Positions 42,849-53,176 of a stretch of 64,000 nt of DNA are shown piece after piece. This DNA is from Paraphoma chrysanthemicola. Taxonomy: Eukaryota > Ascomycota > Dothideomycetes > Pleosporales > Phaeosphaeriaceae. A program made the translations under genes and the position numbers. The notes below the pieces were generated by a model. It did not search any database, was not told where the DNA came from, and saw nothing but the letters and a program-made list of their open reading frames with translations. The stretch spans positions 1,612,001 to 1,676,000 of the forward strand of contig JAGMWG010000004.1 of assembly GCA_020744225.1 (NCBI GenBank). The letters run 5' to 3'. Numbering within the stretch: position 1 is the first letter of the stretch; each line of letters begins with the position of its first letter.

Positions 42849-44523
42849 TGAATAACTCGTAAGAGCGTATCAAGGAGTCCGCCAAAAAACGTGAAAAGAT
42901 GCGGGAAGACATATGAGAGCGTGACTGAATGGATTTAAACACCTTCAAGGTGCAACTATGGAAGACTATATACAAGGCTATCTCACAATTAGGTAGCCTG
43001 AATGCGATTTTTCCATAGCGACCAAATGTAGCAGATGGAAATTGTCATCTCGGAGGCAACAATACGCCACAACTAGAGCATGTGGAGTTGATCATACCAT
43101 TGCAATACGGACATACGCTTTCTTCACATATCGTATCTTATGTTCGACTATTGCAATAGCCAGTAATTCCATCGATTTTCGAGCGGCTACCCTCGCCAAA
43201 CAGATCCATCGCAAGTCTTAGCCGGGCTACTAGTATGTCTGGCATTGTGATGCTGTGGCATGTCCCAGCCGGAAGCGGCAACTGTCACGAAGGAGATTTC
43301 TGAATCTGTGCTGTTGCTTATTCGGGTTTGATCGTCAGCCGCTGAATTTCCAAGGCGTCGTACAAAGCACTTGCCGGTTGTGCTTCTTGTGATTTTCTAC
43401 ATATTTGCCTAGGCGCATCACTTCGCGCAACCAAGTCGCTGCCGGTACTTCGTACGACTTGCATCGACCTCATTTACAATCATCCTTCCGTATGTACGAC
43501 TTAATTGGCTTGTACCAGCTATTCGTTGACAGCGTTGCTACTTATCTCCTCTTCTACGCGTTGTAACAACTTTTGGCCAACAAACACGCCATGACATGCC
43601 CCAACTCGAAACAGATGGCGTTCAATCAAGGAGTGGCCGACTATACTGATCGCTCGCAATCCTTCAGAACCATCACATCAATGCGAAGCATGATGCATGA
43701 AGGAAACACCATGTGCTTCTAAAACCAAGGTGATCCGAGCCGAAGCACATCAATGTCGTAATTGATTGGGCAACTCATGGGCTTCATACAGCGAATGGCT
43801 TCATGCATAGGCCCTGCAATCATGAGGGCTGTGGAAACGTGCTTCCGTGTGGGTGTCTGAGGAGCTCGGATTGCATTGTGCATGTATTCGCTGGCGAAAG
43901 ATCGCATTAGTCTGGTTCTAGGCGCAGTCGCTTTCCCCAGCAACCCTAAACTATTGGCACTCGCATAAACAGCAGAGAGCCAAACCCCAAAGGTGCGTGC
44001 AGAACATTCACAACTTCAGGTGCTCGATAAACAAGCAGAAAGTTGAGGGAAAATGTATTTGTGCCTCGGGTGTGTTCCTGCTCTCTCTAATCCCACGGAG
44101 TTGTGCCTTGGATCAGTCAGCGAACTTTGTACCAATTAACTTCGTGGCGCAGTAGCCAAGAACCCAGGTTGGATAACCGAGCCAAGTAGATTCAGGCAAG
44201 CAAAGTAAAAGCACGATCTGGAGGGATAAGGGAGATCGGCGGTTAGCTAGAAAGTGGGGTGGAAGCGGGGACAAGCGGGGCCTAGGGCAACCTCACTTGA
44301 GGCGAATGCTTATAACATCTTACTAAGGCTTTACAAACACCTTGATTGAATCTGGAGCACTGACGAAGTGTCCGGAAGACAATCTGTGGTGGTGCGGAGG
44401 GGTACTCCACACTTTCTTCGTTCGTCCACCTGCACGCCTGTGCATGCTTATTGTTTCACAGACATCTCTTGAATTGAACTCCTTTGGTACGAGCTGGAGG
44501 TGCACTCAAACTCTTCATACGTC
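42849..44523. other. 1.7-kb intergenic region
   Basis: No coding or RNA feature was recognised. A TATA-like TTATAAC motif lies near 44310, about 210 bases upstream of the transporter ATG, and may be its core promoter. Confidence 0.4.
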
Positions 44524-46234
44524 ATGGACTCCCTTAAGCAAATTCCACATCCTGAAAGTGTCGAAAAAGTACCCACAAATGCCCAAAGTATGGGCGTGCT
44601 TAAGGACTCCGAAGGCTACGTTGCCGAAGTTGACGATGAACACCGTGGAAACCTCAGGACCGCTAAAGATGGCCATACTATTCTGATTCCTCAGCCAACT
44701 GATGATCCACGAGACCCTCACAACTGGAGCTCGGTCAAGAAACATGTGATTCTCTTCGTCATCAGTTTCGCAGCCTTTCTTCCCGACTATGGCAGCGCAA
44801 CTGGTGCGGTAACTCTTCTTCCTCAAGCAGCGTAAGTAAAGCAACCCGACAAGATTTGATTAGGCTACACAGCTAATGTAGTGTCAAGGATCTGGAACAT
44901 GACCGAAGATAGAGTCAACCACTCCCAGGCTGGAAACGTCTTCATGCTCGGCGCAGGAGGCATCTTCGTTGTAGCCCTTTCGGCATGGGCAGGCCGCCTG
45001 CCCGTCCTGTTCTACTTCCTCGTCATCGCCGCCTTGACTGCCGCGTGGTGTGCTGCCGCTACAACATTTGAATCTTTCATGGCTGCTCGAATCCTCAATG
45101 GCTTCTTCAGCACGGTCTCACAAGGTGGAGGTTTGATGTTCATCTTCGATATCTTCTTTTTCCACGAGCGCGCTCGCAAGATCAATATTTGGACTGCATT
45201 CATCATTCTATCACCGTACATGGGCCCATTGATTGCAGCCTTCATCATATCAACTCAGCCGTGGCCCATTGCATTTTGGGTATACTTCGCCGAGGTATGT
45301 GACTGGATCTTCCCTCCAGATTTGATACTAACTCTTCTGTGTAGACTGCGCTTGCACTTATATTAACCATCCTTTTTGTGCCTGAAACCTACTACGACGC
45401 CCGTATACCTCAGTCAGACCAACCACCCAAAGCTTCACGCGTAGCCGAACTCACAGGAATTGCCCAATTTCGATCTCGTCACCTCCGGAATACCTTCGGG
45501 CAAGCATGCATGCGACCCATCCGAGTAATCATAAAGCCAACTGTTTTCCTGTCTACCTTCTACTATACGCTCACTTTTGCATGGGTCGTTGGTATCAACA
45601 CCACTCTATCTATATTTCTGACCCCACTCTACAACTTTGGGCCTAGGCAAATCGGGTTCTTCTACTTCACACCCATCGTCGCTGCTCTTCTCGGTGAAAT
45701 AGCTGGGCATTGGCTGCATGACGCTATATTCCATCACTATACCCGGACACACAAGGGACGCTTCAAGCCAGAAGCGAGATTGCGAGCGATTTGGATCAGC
45801 ACGCCATTCATGCTTTGTGGTTTAATTGGACTGGGCTTCGCACTACAGGACGCTTATCACTACATGGTCACTGCGGTCTTCTGGGGATTGTATGTCTTCG
45901 GCATCATGGTTAGCACCGTGGCATTGAACGCATACAATCTCGATAGTTACCCTGAAGCATCGGGAGAAGTCTCCGCCTGGATCAACTTTGCTCGAAGTAA
46001 GCTTAGCCTGAGCGTAGTAGTATGCTAGACTCTTCACGCTGACACTCTATAGCTGCTGGAGGCTTCGTTATAAGTTATTTCCAAGTCACTTGGGCTCAAG
46101 CACTGGGTACGAAAATCAGCTTTGGCACACAGGCTGGTATCTGCGCTTTTGCTTTCCTGATCGTCTTAGTGTTGCAGATGTTTGGAGAGAAGATGCGACA
46201 GAAGAGCGGCGCATTGCACTTTCCGACCGCTTGA
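44524..46234 (+). CDS. MFS transporter, probably metabolite or drug efflux
   Basis: Exons 44524-44831, 44889-45294, 45345-45996 and 46053-46234 (introns 57, 50 and 56 nt) give 515 residues. The cytosolic N-terminus runs to about residue 72 (DPRDPHNWSSVKKHV, a typical lead-in for fungal 12-TM transporters). Membrane helices follow, with NVFMLGAGGIFVVALSAWAGRLPVLF as the conserved loop 2-3 region and VPETYYDAR after helix 6. The first acceptor is the AAG at 44888, because this frame gives AAIWNMTEDRVNHSQ; the nearer TAG would shift the frame. The family includes multidrug and secondary-metabolite exporters. It is convergent with the NRPS-like gene 557 bases away, so it may export that product. 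That link is inference. Confidence 0.88.
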
Positions 46235-46791
46235 GAAGTGTCACTCAAATTGAAAACAGAAGATAACTCTAGTATTAGCAAAGGCGAATACTTCTATAAG
46301 AGGAAAATAACCGTACTCCAGCGATCTAGAAGTAGATGTAGAAGGTCGAGTGTTGGGCCTTCTTCCACATAGTTGTTAATACTATTTCCAAGCGTAAAAT
46401 GTATGGTACCAAGGTGAATCTCTTTGACTCTCCAAGGCTAGTAGCTGTCGCAGAATTCTCCCCTTCAATTTCTAATCATCGCCAAATGAACAATATATTG
46501 TTGTGATCGCCACATATCTCTTACTCGCATGATCTTGTCAACCTCGTACGACCGATAGAAGAACATCTTTACATTGCCACTTGCCCAAGCATCTAAACTT
46601 AACGTCACCCAATGCGGCAAGGAATATCTTGATATGAAATACAATTGGTTTTCACATCGAAAGCCATGTCGGTAGCGTGATCTCATAGGGTACGGAGGAT
46701 TGTGATGGTATCTGTAATTCTTGCTTCAAATCTTCAAGATTCAATTGATCAATTTGTTTAAGAGAAGATGAGTAATTGCTTTGAGAATCCT
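46235..46791. other. Convergent 3' region of transporter and NRPS-like genes
   Basis: The 557 bases contain only the two 3' flanks. No gene was recognised. Confidence 0.45.
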
Positions 46792-49719
46792 TCACAAGCC
46801 CCGCGCAACCATTGCCTCCTTGAGCACCGCTGCAAAATTGACCACATGTTCTGGGCTCATCATAGTATAATGTGCGCCACCAACCTCATGAAGTCTAGGT
46901 TCTGTGCGCACGAAATCTCGCCACTTGCTCAAGTGCTCACTTACCCATTCTGCTCTTGAATCGGCCACTTGTCTCAGCGGAATGGCATGGAATACGTCAA
47001 TGCTACCGACCATACCTGTCGGTTCGTAGTTGACAGCCATGCTCTGCAAACCATAAGCGACGTCAGCCCAGCGAGCCAAGTCCACATCTCTTAGTCCAAG
47101 TTCTTCCAATCGAGCCAGATCTGCGACGCGGATGATTCGCGCCAGCGCGTTCGCTCTGGGCGCTTCGGTGTATTCCATATTCCCTTCCAACATCTCAACT
47201 TCCTCTTCGGTCACAAGACCAAGAAATTGTGCCAAATGTACGAGGCACGAGCTCCACCGTAATTGACGCATGCGAGACTTGATGTGCGGCGGCAGATTGA
47301 AGCTGCCCAGGAAACGCACCGCTGGTCCGTCTGCGTCATTTTTCAGAGCGTTCAAACGCTTAGTCATCTCGAATGCAAGCATCGCGCCATAACTATAGCC
47401 AGCTATTGCATACGGTCCCTGCGGTTGCCGTTGCAAAATGGCGTGAACATATGCCTCGACGGTCTCAGTGATGGATGAGTACCTCTCTTGCCCTTCTTCA
47501 AAGCCCTTTGCACGCAAAGCGTAGATTGGCCGATCATCATCTGCGAGATGTTGGCCAAGACCCACGAATACCAGGACCTCTCCTACACCAGGGTGGACCA
47601 GCCACAGCGGCGTCTTCGCTCCGTGGGATTTGAGAGTTACTACTGGGTCGTATGTAGCTGCGGTGGTCTCTGAAAGTGCTTTCGCTGATTCAACTGTTTC
47701 TTGGGGCCTGATAACTGCAGCAAGTGAACGAACAGTGGGATTCTTCAAGAGTGTAATAATGGGCACAGTGGCTCCAAGACGACTCTCGATGCGACGCTTC
47801 AGGCGGATCAGGTCCATGGAGGTAAATCCGAGCTCGAAAACTCTGGTACCAGGTTCAATCATGTTGCAGCTTATGTCTAGAACGTCTGCGAAGTCATTGA
47901 TCAGAATTCTTTCGTCCGGAGTTACTGCAGATGGTGCTGAAATGTCTGCTCCATCACTTTCTTTTCTCAAACTCCCGAGTATTTGTTTATGCAGGGCCAC
48001 GTCTTCGTCAAAGGCTCCCGTGTCAAACAGACCAGCCATTTTGGCTCGCGAAATCTTGCCTAGGGTGGATATGGGCAACCGCGATATAGATGATGGACTG
48101 AGAGAGAAGATAAGAGGCCAAGCAGAGGTCAGCGACGCACATGCCTCAGAAGCTAACGCATCGATTGCGGCCAGATGTTCAGCAGTTTTTGAATCAACAC
48201 CGGGTTCGTAGCAAAGCGTGATTTGCTCAGTATGCGCAGCCCTTGAGGGGAATACCACGAACCTGTTCACCAAACTCCCAATCGCTTGCTCAAGGGTCGA
48301 AACAATATCTGAAATGACAATCTTTATCCCATTGATGTTGATCACCTCCTCTTTGCGACCGATAAGGCACAAGTTGCCGTTCGAATCAAGGCAAGCCTGG
48401 TCACCCGTGCGGAACCAGCCGTCTTGGGAAGGAAAAGCTTTCGCTGTTGCTGCCGCGTTTCGATAGTAACCTTCGAACACGACAGCGCCACGGACCTCTA
48501 GATCTCCCAGTTCTTCTGGTGCTGCTAGACTTGAATCCACAATAATGCGCATTTCGATTCCATCCATACATTTTCCCAAAGAAGCTACGCCCAGGCCGCG
48601 ACCAGTGTCATAGTCCGGGCAGTTCAGGTTGAATATCGAACCGGCACAGGTCTCAGTCATGCCAAATCCTGGAGTGATGACATTGGCAGGCGCGCCATAC
48701 GCTTGGAGTAACGAAGAGGCAGCCACGCATGTCTTCACATCATTTGCTTCACCCCCAGAAGCAAGCACTTGGAGGTTCGACAAGTCCCATGCACCTTCTG
48801 CTTGTTGGATATGTGACTTGGACGAAGCTGTCGATGCCAACTTGCCCAGGAAGAAGTTTGGGGCGAAAGTACGGCTGACGCGATGCTGGCTCAGGAAATC
48901 CAGAAATAGCGTTGGCGATGCAACGATATCGGCCGCATGCACGTGGACTTGATTGACGCCGAGCCATAGGGCCTGTATGTGGATTTCTATCAGACTAGCC
49001 ACATGGTCCAGACCAATCCAGTTGAGAAAGGCGCCGTCTGAACGTAATGGGCGTACAGAGGCTTTGCCGGATATGGCTGCCAACACTTGCTTGTGGCTTA
49101 AACGCACCGCCTTCGCGTTTCCAGTACTTCCCGAAGTCATCATCAGCATAGCTAGAGCGTGGCCCCCTTTGTATCTGAGGTCATTGACTGGGATTTGAGG
49201 CTCCCGGAAAGAGTCATCCGAGCCATATGGGGTCGTATCAGAATCTGGCTGGGAGCCGTCGTACGCAAGCGACTCGATTGTGCGTAACTGCAACAGAGCC
49301 TGCGATTCTTCGAAGAGATGCAACTGCCTCTCCCTGGTGATGCACAAAGGCGATTTGAAGAGGTTTGATAGTCCTCGAATTTGTTGCTGCCGGTGTTCCA
49401 GAACGCTGCTGAAGGGAGGCGACAATACTGGTAAGCCGTTCGCAAGCAACACGGCCCAAAACCACACAATGGCATCCCAGTGGTCATCCAAATGTAAGAG
49501 AATTGGCACTCCATCTTCAAATGTTGAGAGCGTCCGAAGAACCTCGCTATGTTGAACCGCCAGGTCGTATAGATCGCGGTAGGAGAACTTGTCGAACGCG
49601 GTTGGCCTCCCAAGGGCATAGCATGATATTCCGCCAGAATTCGATGCGGCTGCGGTTTTCAGGAGCTCTTGGAGGGAAACTTCCCCTGTATTGTTCATGC
49701 CATCTAAGGGTCGCAACAT
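46792..49719 (-). CDS. Monomodular NRPS-like enzyme (A-T-TE)
   Basis: This single exon encodes 975 residues (Met-8 is a possible alternative start). The adenylation domain (about 15-580) has A3 TSGSTGNAKAV (near 195), A5 GFGMTETCAG, A7 FRTGDQA, A8 GRKEEVININGIKI and A10 LPISTLGKISRA. The thiolation domain follows with LGFTSMDL, where Ser-634 would carry phosphopantetheine. The thioesterase domain (about 700-975) has LWLVHPGVGEVLVFVGL and GYSYG with Ser-776 as nucleophile. There is no condensation or reductase domain. Size and order match fungal enzymes such as TdiA, MicA and atromentin synthetases, which activate an aryl 2-oxo acid and couple two units into quinones or furanones. Product prediction is inference. 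The thioesterase and all core motifs look intact. It is paired with an MFS transporter. Confidence 0.92.
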   Translation of the reverse strand: MLRPLDGMNNTGEVSLQELLKTAAASNSGGISCYALGRPTAFDKFSYRDLYDLAVQHSEVLRTLSTFEDGVPILLHLDDHWDAIVWFWAVLLANGLPVLSPPFSSVLEHRQQQIRGLSNLFKSPLCITRERQLHLFEESQALLQLRTIESLAYDGSQPDSDTTPYGSDDSFREPQIPVNDLRYKGGHALAMLMMTSGSTGNAKAVRLSHKQVLAAISGKASVRPLRSDGAFLNWIGLDHVASLIEIHIQALWLGVNQVHVHAADIVASPTLFLDFLSQHRVSRTFAPNFFLGKLASTASSKSHIQQAEGAWDLSNLQVLASGGEANDVKTCVAASSLLQAYGAPANVITPGFGMTETCAGSIFNLNCPDYDTGRGLGVASLGKCMDGIEMRIIVDSSLAAPEELGDLEVRGAVVFEGYYRNAAATAKAFPSQDGWFRTGDQACLDSNGNLCLIGRKEEVININGIKIVISDIVSTLEQAIGSLVNRFVVFPSRAAHTEQITLCYEPGVDSKTAEHLAAIDALASEACASLTSAWPLIFSLSPSSISRLPISTLGKISRAKMAGLFDTGAFDEDVALHKQILGSLRKESDGADISAPSAVTPDERILINDFADVLDISCNMIEPGTRVFELGFTSMDLIRLKRRIESRLGATVPIITLLKNPTVRSLAAVIRPQETVESAKALSETTAATYDPVVTLKSHGAKTPLWLVHPGVGEVLVFVGLGQHLADDDRPIYALRAKGFEEGQERYSSITETVEAYVHAILQRQPQGPYAIAGYSYGAMLAFEMTKRLNALKNDADGPAVRFLGSFNLPPHIKSRMRQLRWSSCLVHLAQFLGLVTEEEVEMLEGNMEYTEAPRANALARIIRVADLARLEELGLRDVDLARWADVAYGLQSMAVNYEPTGMVGSIDVFHAIPLRQVADSRAEWVSEHLSKWRDFVRTEPRLHEVGGAHYTMMSPEHVVNFAAVLKEAMVARGL

Positions 49720-49822
49720 AGCTAACTGAATTCGGAGACAATGATTAGAGGTTTGCGAGATGGATGAGGATATGAGGATATGAGGGGTGGTCTGTGGAGC
49801 GACCTACCATCGTGTTGGGTGA

Positions 49823-49829
49823 CTTATAG
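49823..49829 (-). promoter_or_regulatory. Candidate TATA box of the NRPS-like gene
   Basis: The minus strand reads CTATAAG about 104 bases upstream of the first ATG, a reasonable core promoter position. It was assigned by motif only. Confidence 0.3.
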
Positions 49830-50277
49830 CTTGTCTTCTCACCCTATGCAAGCATTTTTAGCATCACTCGTAATGCTTGTTGTCTGTTAGCGCCTGCACT
49901 TTGCCGCTCAGATACATACGGTCTCACCGAGGACAAGGGCCTACATCTGCTCGCAGAACCAAGATTTGGAGCGTCGTTACCAAAGGTCATAAGGGGACTA
50001 CCCCGCTTAGTTCTCTAGTACGATGCCTATTAGAGCTTGCCATTCCAAAGCCTAATGCATGCATCCTTCAAGTCGAAGGATCCAGATAAGCAATGATAGC
50101 GTGCCACGACTAGTTCACCCCGGCGACCATGGAAGTGACCAACAAGAGTGAAGATCGTAGACCTAAAAAGCAAGATAACTACAAGATAAATACGTCCGAG
50201 TATTAGCGCCGAAGCAATGGTTGCTGCGTGGTCGCATGAGTGTTGAAAGCGGAGAAAGGACCTCCGCACTGAAGCTC

Positions 50278-50370
50278 CAATCAAAATCAGCACTCTCAAT
50301 CAAAATCAGCACTCTCAATCAAAATCAGCACTCTCAATCAAAATCAGCACTCTCAATCAAAATCAGCACT
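50278..50370. repeat. Tandem repeat, 19-bp unit, about 4.9 copies
   Basis: The unit CAATCAAAATCAGCACTCT is repeated head to tail four complete times. A fifth copy lacks the last two bases. The copies are identical, which points to a recent expansion or active homogenisation. Confidence 0.95.
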
Positions 50371-52445
50371 GGTCGCGGCAATTAATCATCCCTCGCGTGA
50401 GGGAACTATGGTGATATCGCTCATGTTCTACATCGAAACGAGCCCAATTGCAATAATTTTACATCGCACACGGCCTACGGTGTTTTCAAAGGTGAGCTGG
50501 CACATCTTGATGCTCACCCACCAGCATGTCAGACCGCAAACAGGTATGCCGCCGATGACGTTCTACCGCGATATTGCAGGCAGCTGCATCCTTTATGCAG
50601 TCAAGTACCGCGATCGACGCGATCATGCTGTGCGACGTGGTACCAGGCTAGTATCCGATTTGGTATATCCTTCGGGCTAAGCGCGATTTCGAGCTAGTCA
50701 CGTTCGACTCGCATGTGTAGCTTCTCCAACCACCTCGTACTCAAGCATGTTAATCCCACGCATTATACGTCTTGCCACCTCACCATTCAGGCCGTAGCCG
50801 AGATAAACCATTCGACACAGATACCCGGCCTTGCCCAGCAAATATTGTTGAAGCGCAGAACATTCTGCTCGATGTTTAAGCAGAGTTACATGGCTGACTC
50901 ACGGATCCCACGAAGCTCATGCAACGAGCTGGAAAAATATGTCACTGAAGCCATCAGCCCCGAACAACGTGCCGATCTGCTGATTTGTCGATGGCCGAAC
51001 ATACTCGGCCGCTTGCTTTTCTTATTACGTCGCGCGCCTGCGTGGTCCAATGGCGCGAGAATGGTGCAGTCCTAGAATGGCGACTTCACGAGATACTTCT
51101 AGTAGGCCGCATTTATTCATGCGCTTTCAAGGCCTACCCAGGTACATATCTAATCGCTAGGAGGTTCCGGTTTATACTAGAGCCAATTGTTCAGGATAAC
51201 TCGGCAACGAGAGACTCGCGCGCTGGGAAGGAAGGAATGTGCCCCGCGATAGCTAAGCAAGCCACCATGTGCGTTGCAACAGATGATCGGAAGTTTTGAC
51301 CAGCACGATGTGGCTGGCACCTTGCACATGCACTCGATAATTTGACAGACTCGCATAAACCAATTGAGACCACTATCATCGTATCGGGACTGCTGTCACT
51401 GCTCATTTACTGATCATTGAAGGGAATTCCTCTCGCCAATGGCACGCTATAACGAGCAATTCCTTTTGCCAAGGGAATGAAGGCAACAATATCTCAACCA
51501 TAATCCGACGTACCACATGCTATATATCACTATAATTAGGATGCACTGGGAAAAAGGAGGTGGAGGTGGTTGACGTGGGCGATGCAAAAGACCACCATTC
51601 TCCCGCTTTGGTCGGACGACATAATGACCTCCGCGAGAATGGACAGGACATGGCATTTGTGATCGGCGAAGACGACGTAGGTGGACTGGCAGATCGATCA
51701 AATAGATTTCATCCAGCACTATCTCTTCGTCACGCTGACAGTTTGCGCGGATGTGTCCTTCTTTCGGGGTGTATTTCACAATGGATTTACATTGCCACGG
51801 AGTGTGGAAGAGCAAATCATCGCGCTGAAAACTGGTGCAAGAAATATCATTCAGGGAGCTATCATGTTAGATTATGTGTCGATGCCGCACTGATAAATGC
51901 GCGATTCCAGGTATGTATCCGAATAGTCTGCTTAAGCATTTATGACCGAACATTGCTGATATTGTGATAGAGCAACAAATCTATTGGTTGAGTGTACTTT
52001 CAAGGCAAGAGAACTCCTGGGGACTAGCAGAAACTGATTGACGAAACTAATCCGGCCTCTGTTCTCAATCGCGCCACTGAACCCGCAGGCTTGTTTATTA
52101 GCATGTTCGCCTTTTTTTGGGAAGACAATGGTGTCTAAGACTAGACAGTTTGCTTCGCATAGTATACACTGCAGTATAATAAGAAGTATGGTCACCAGCC
52201 GGTGACGTATTTATGGTTTTCTCCAATACACAGGAGCTTGTTAGCTGAACGTCTAATGGCCTTAAAAGCAGACAAGTCCAGTCATAGGTCGAAGCCGCTA
52301 TTTTCTCACTAGGCTTACTTGCACCTGCACTCATGCGGCACAGCGTTGCTTGTGCGTCTGCATTAGGAAGGAAGCTTTGACATCATATCTTACTAAAGAA
52401 ATCTTGCACAACCTAAGCTCCAACCATCTCCTAGATCAATCTCTC

Positions 52446-52451
52446 TATATA
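52446..52451 (+). promoter_or_regulatory. Candidate TATA box of the DUF924 gene
   Basis: TATATA directly abuts an ATG at 52451 and lies 150 bases before the ATG at 52601. If it works as a TATA box, transcription starts after the first ATG, which favours the second as the true start. Confidence 0.4.
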
Positions 52452-52600
52452 TGCTCTCTCTCTGTCGAATCTCAACTACTTCTCTGCTCTCCCGCTCGCG
52501 CAATTTACAACTTCCGTGTCGCCACCATCCCCATCCGCGTCTACAACGTTCCCACTGCCACACCAGAGACCACTTCACGAATGCGAACCCCACCCAAGCC

Positions 52601-53176
52601 ATGTCTCCCATCATCCAACATATCCTCTCATTCTGGTTCGATCGCCCGCCCATGGAATGGATAATCGCTCCCGCTGGCCTCGACGAGCAAATAAAATCAG
52701 AGTTCGGCGCCTTGGTCATCCGCGCACGCAACAACGAGCTTAACGACTGGACCACTGGCCCAGACTCCAGTCTCGCACTCGTCGTTTTGCTCGAACAATT
52801 CCCTCGGAACATCTACCGCGGCTCTCCCGAGGCTTTCACCTCTGATGCGCAGGCCCTGGACATCGCTATCCGTGCTATCGCCCAGGGTTTTGACAAGCAA
52901 GTCACTCCGATTCAGGCATCGGCATTCTACATGCCACTCATACAGCAGGAGAGTTTGGTTTCGTTGATTGCAGTGCGCTTGCTATTCGAGGGTCTCATGG
53001 CGCGATGCGAGACGGAGCAGGATACCAAGTGGGCGGAGATCGGGTTTGCAGCAGCGAACAGACATATACAGCAGTTGTTGAAGTTTGGGCGGTATCCTAC
53101 TCGAAATGCAGCTTTGGGCCGGGAGAATACAGCAGAGGAGGAGGAGTTCTTGAAGGAGTATAAACCGACTTTGTGA
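52601..53176 (+). CDS. DUF924 family protein
   Basis: From the ATG at 52601 the single exon encodes 191 residues. The family pattern is visible: the N-terminal ILSFWFDRP, then a DDWTTGP-like segment (NDWTTGPDSSLALVVLLEQFPRN, with the characteristic LLDQFPRN-type motif), IYRGSPEAFTSDAQAL, QASAFYMPLIQQES and a C-terminal YPTRNAALGRENTAEE. The family is all-helical (TPR-like), widespread in bacteria and fungi, and of unknown biochemical role. An ATG 150 bases upstream in the same frame would add 50 residues rich in Arg, Ser and His (MLSLCRISTT...), resembling a mitochondrial presequence. A TATA motif touching that ATG argues against it. Length from the second ATG is normal for the family. Confidence 0.87.
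   Translation: MSPIIQHILSFWFDRPPMEWIIAPAGLDEQIKSEFGALVIRARNNELNDWTTGPDSSLALVVLLEQFPRNIYRGSPEAFTSDAQALDIAIRAIAQGFDKQVTPIQASAFYMPLIQQESLVSLIAVRLLFEGLMARCETEQDTKWAEIGFAAANRHIQQLLKFGRYPTRNAALGRENTAEEEEFLKEYKPTL

Larger units (their letters stand above)
49720..52600. other. 2.9-kb intergenic region with a minisatellite
   Basis: Besides the candidate TATA boxes and the 19-base tandem repeat at 50278-50370, no gene can be supported. A 70-codon open frame at 51681-51893 lacks a known domain, and neighbouring frames on the same strand look protein-like only in short patches. This may be an old, decayed gene. Confidence 0.4.

Noticed and set aside
44832..44881. Alternative first intron of the MFS gene ending at TAG 44881
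   Set aside because: It shifts the frame and loses the conserved WNMTEDRVNHSQ segment. The AAG at 44888 keeps it.
50278..50370. Direct repeats considered as a CRISPR-like array
   Set aside because: Units are contiguous without spacers, and the genome is eukaryotic; it is a minisatellite.
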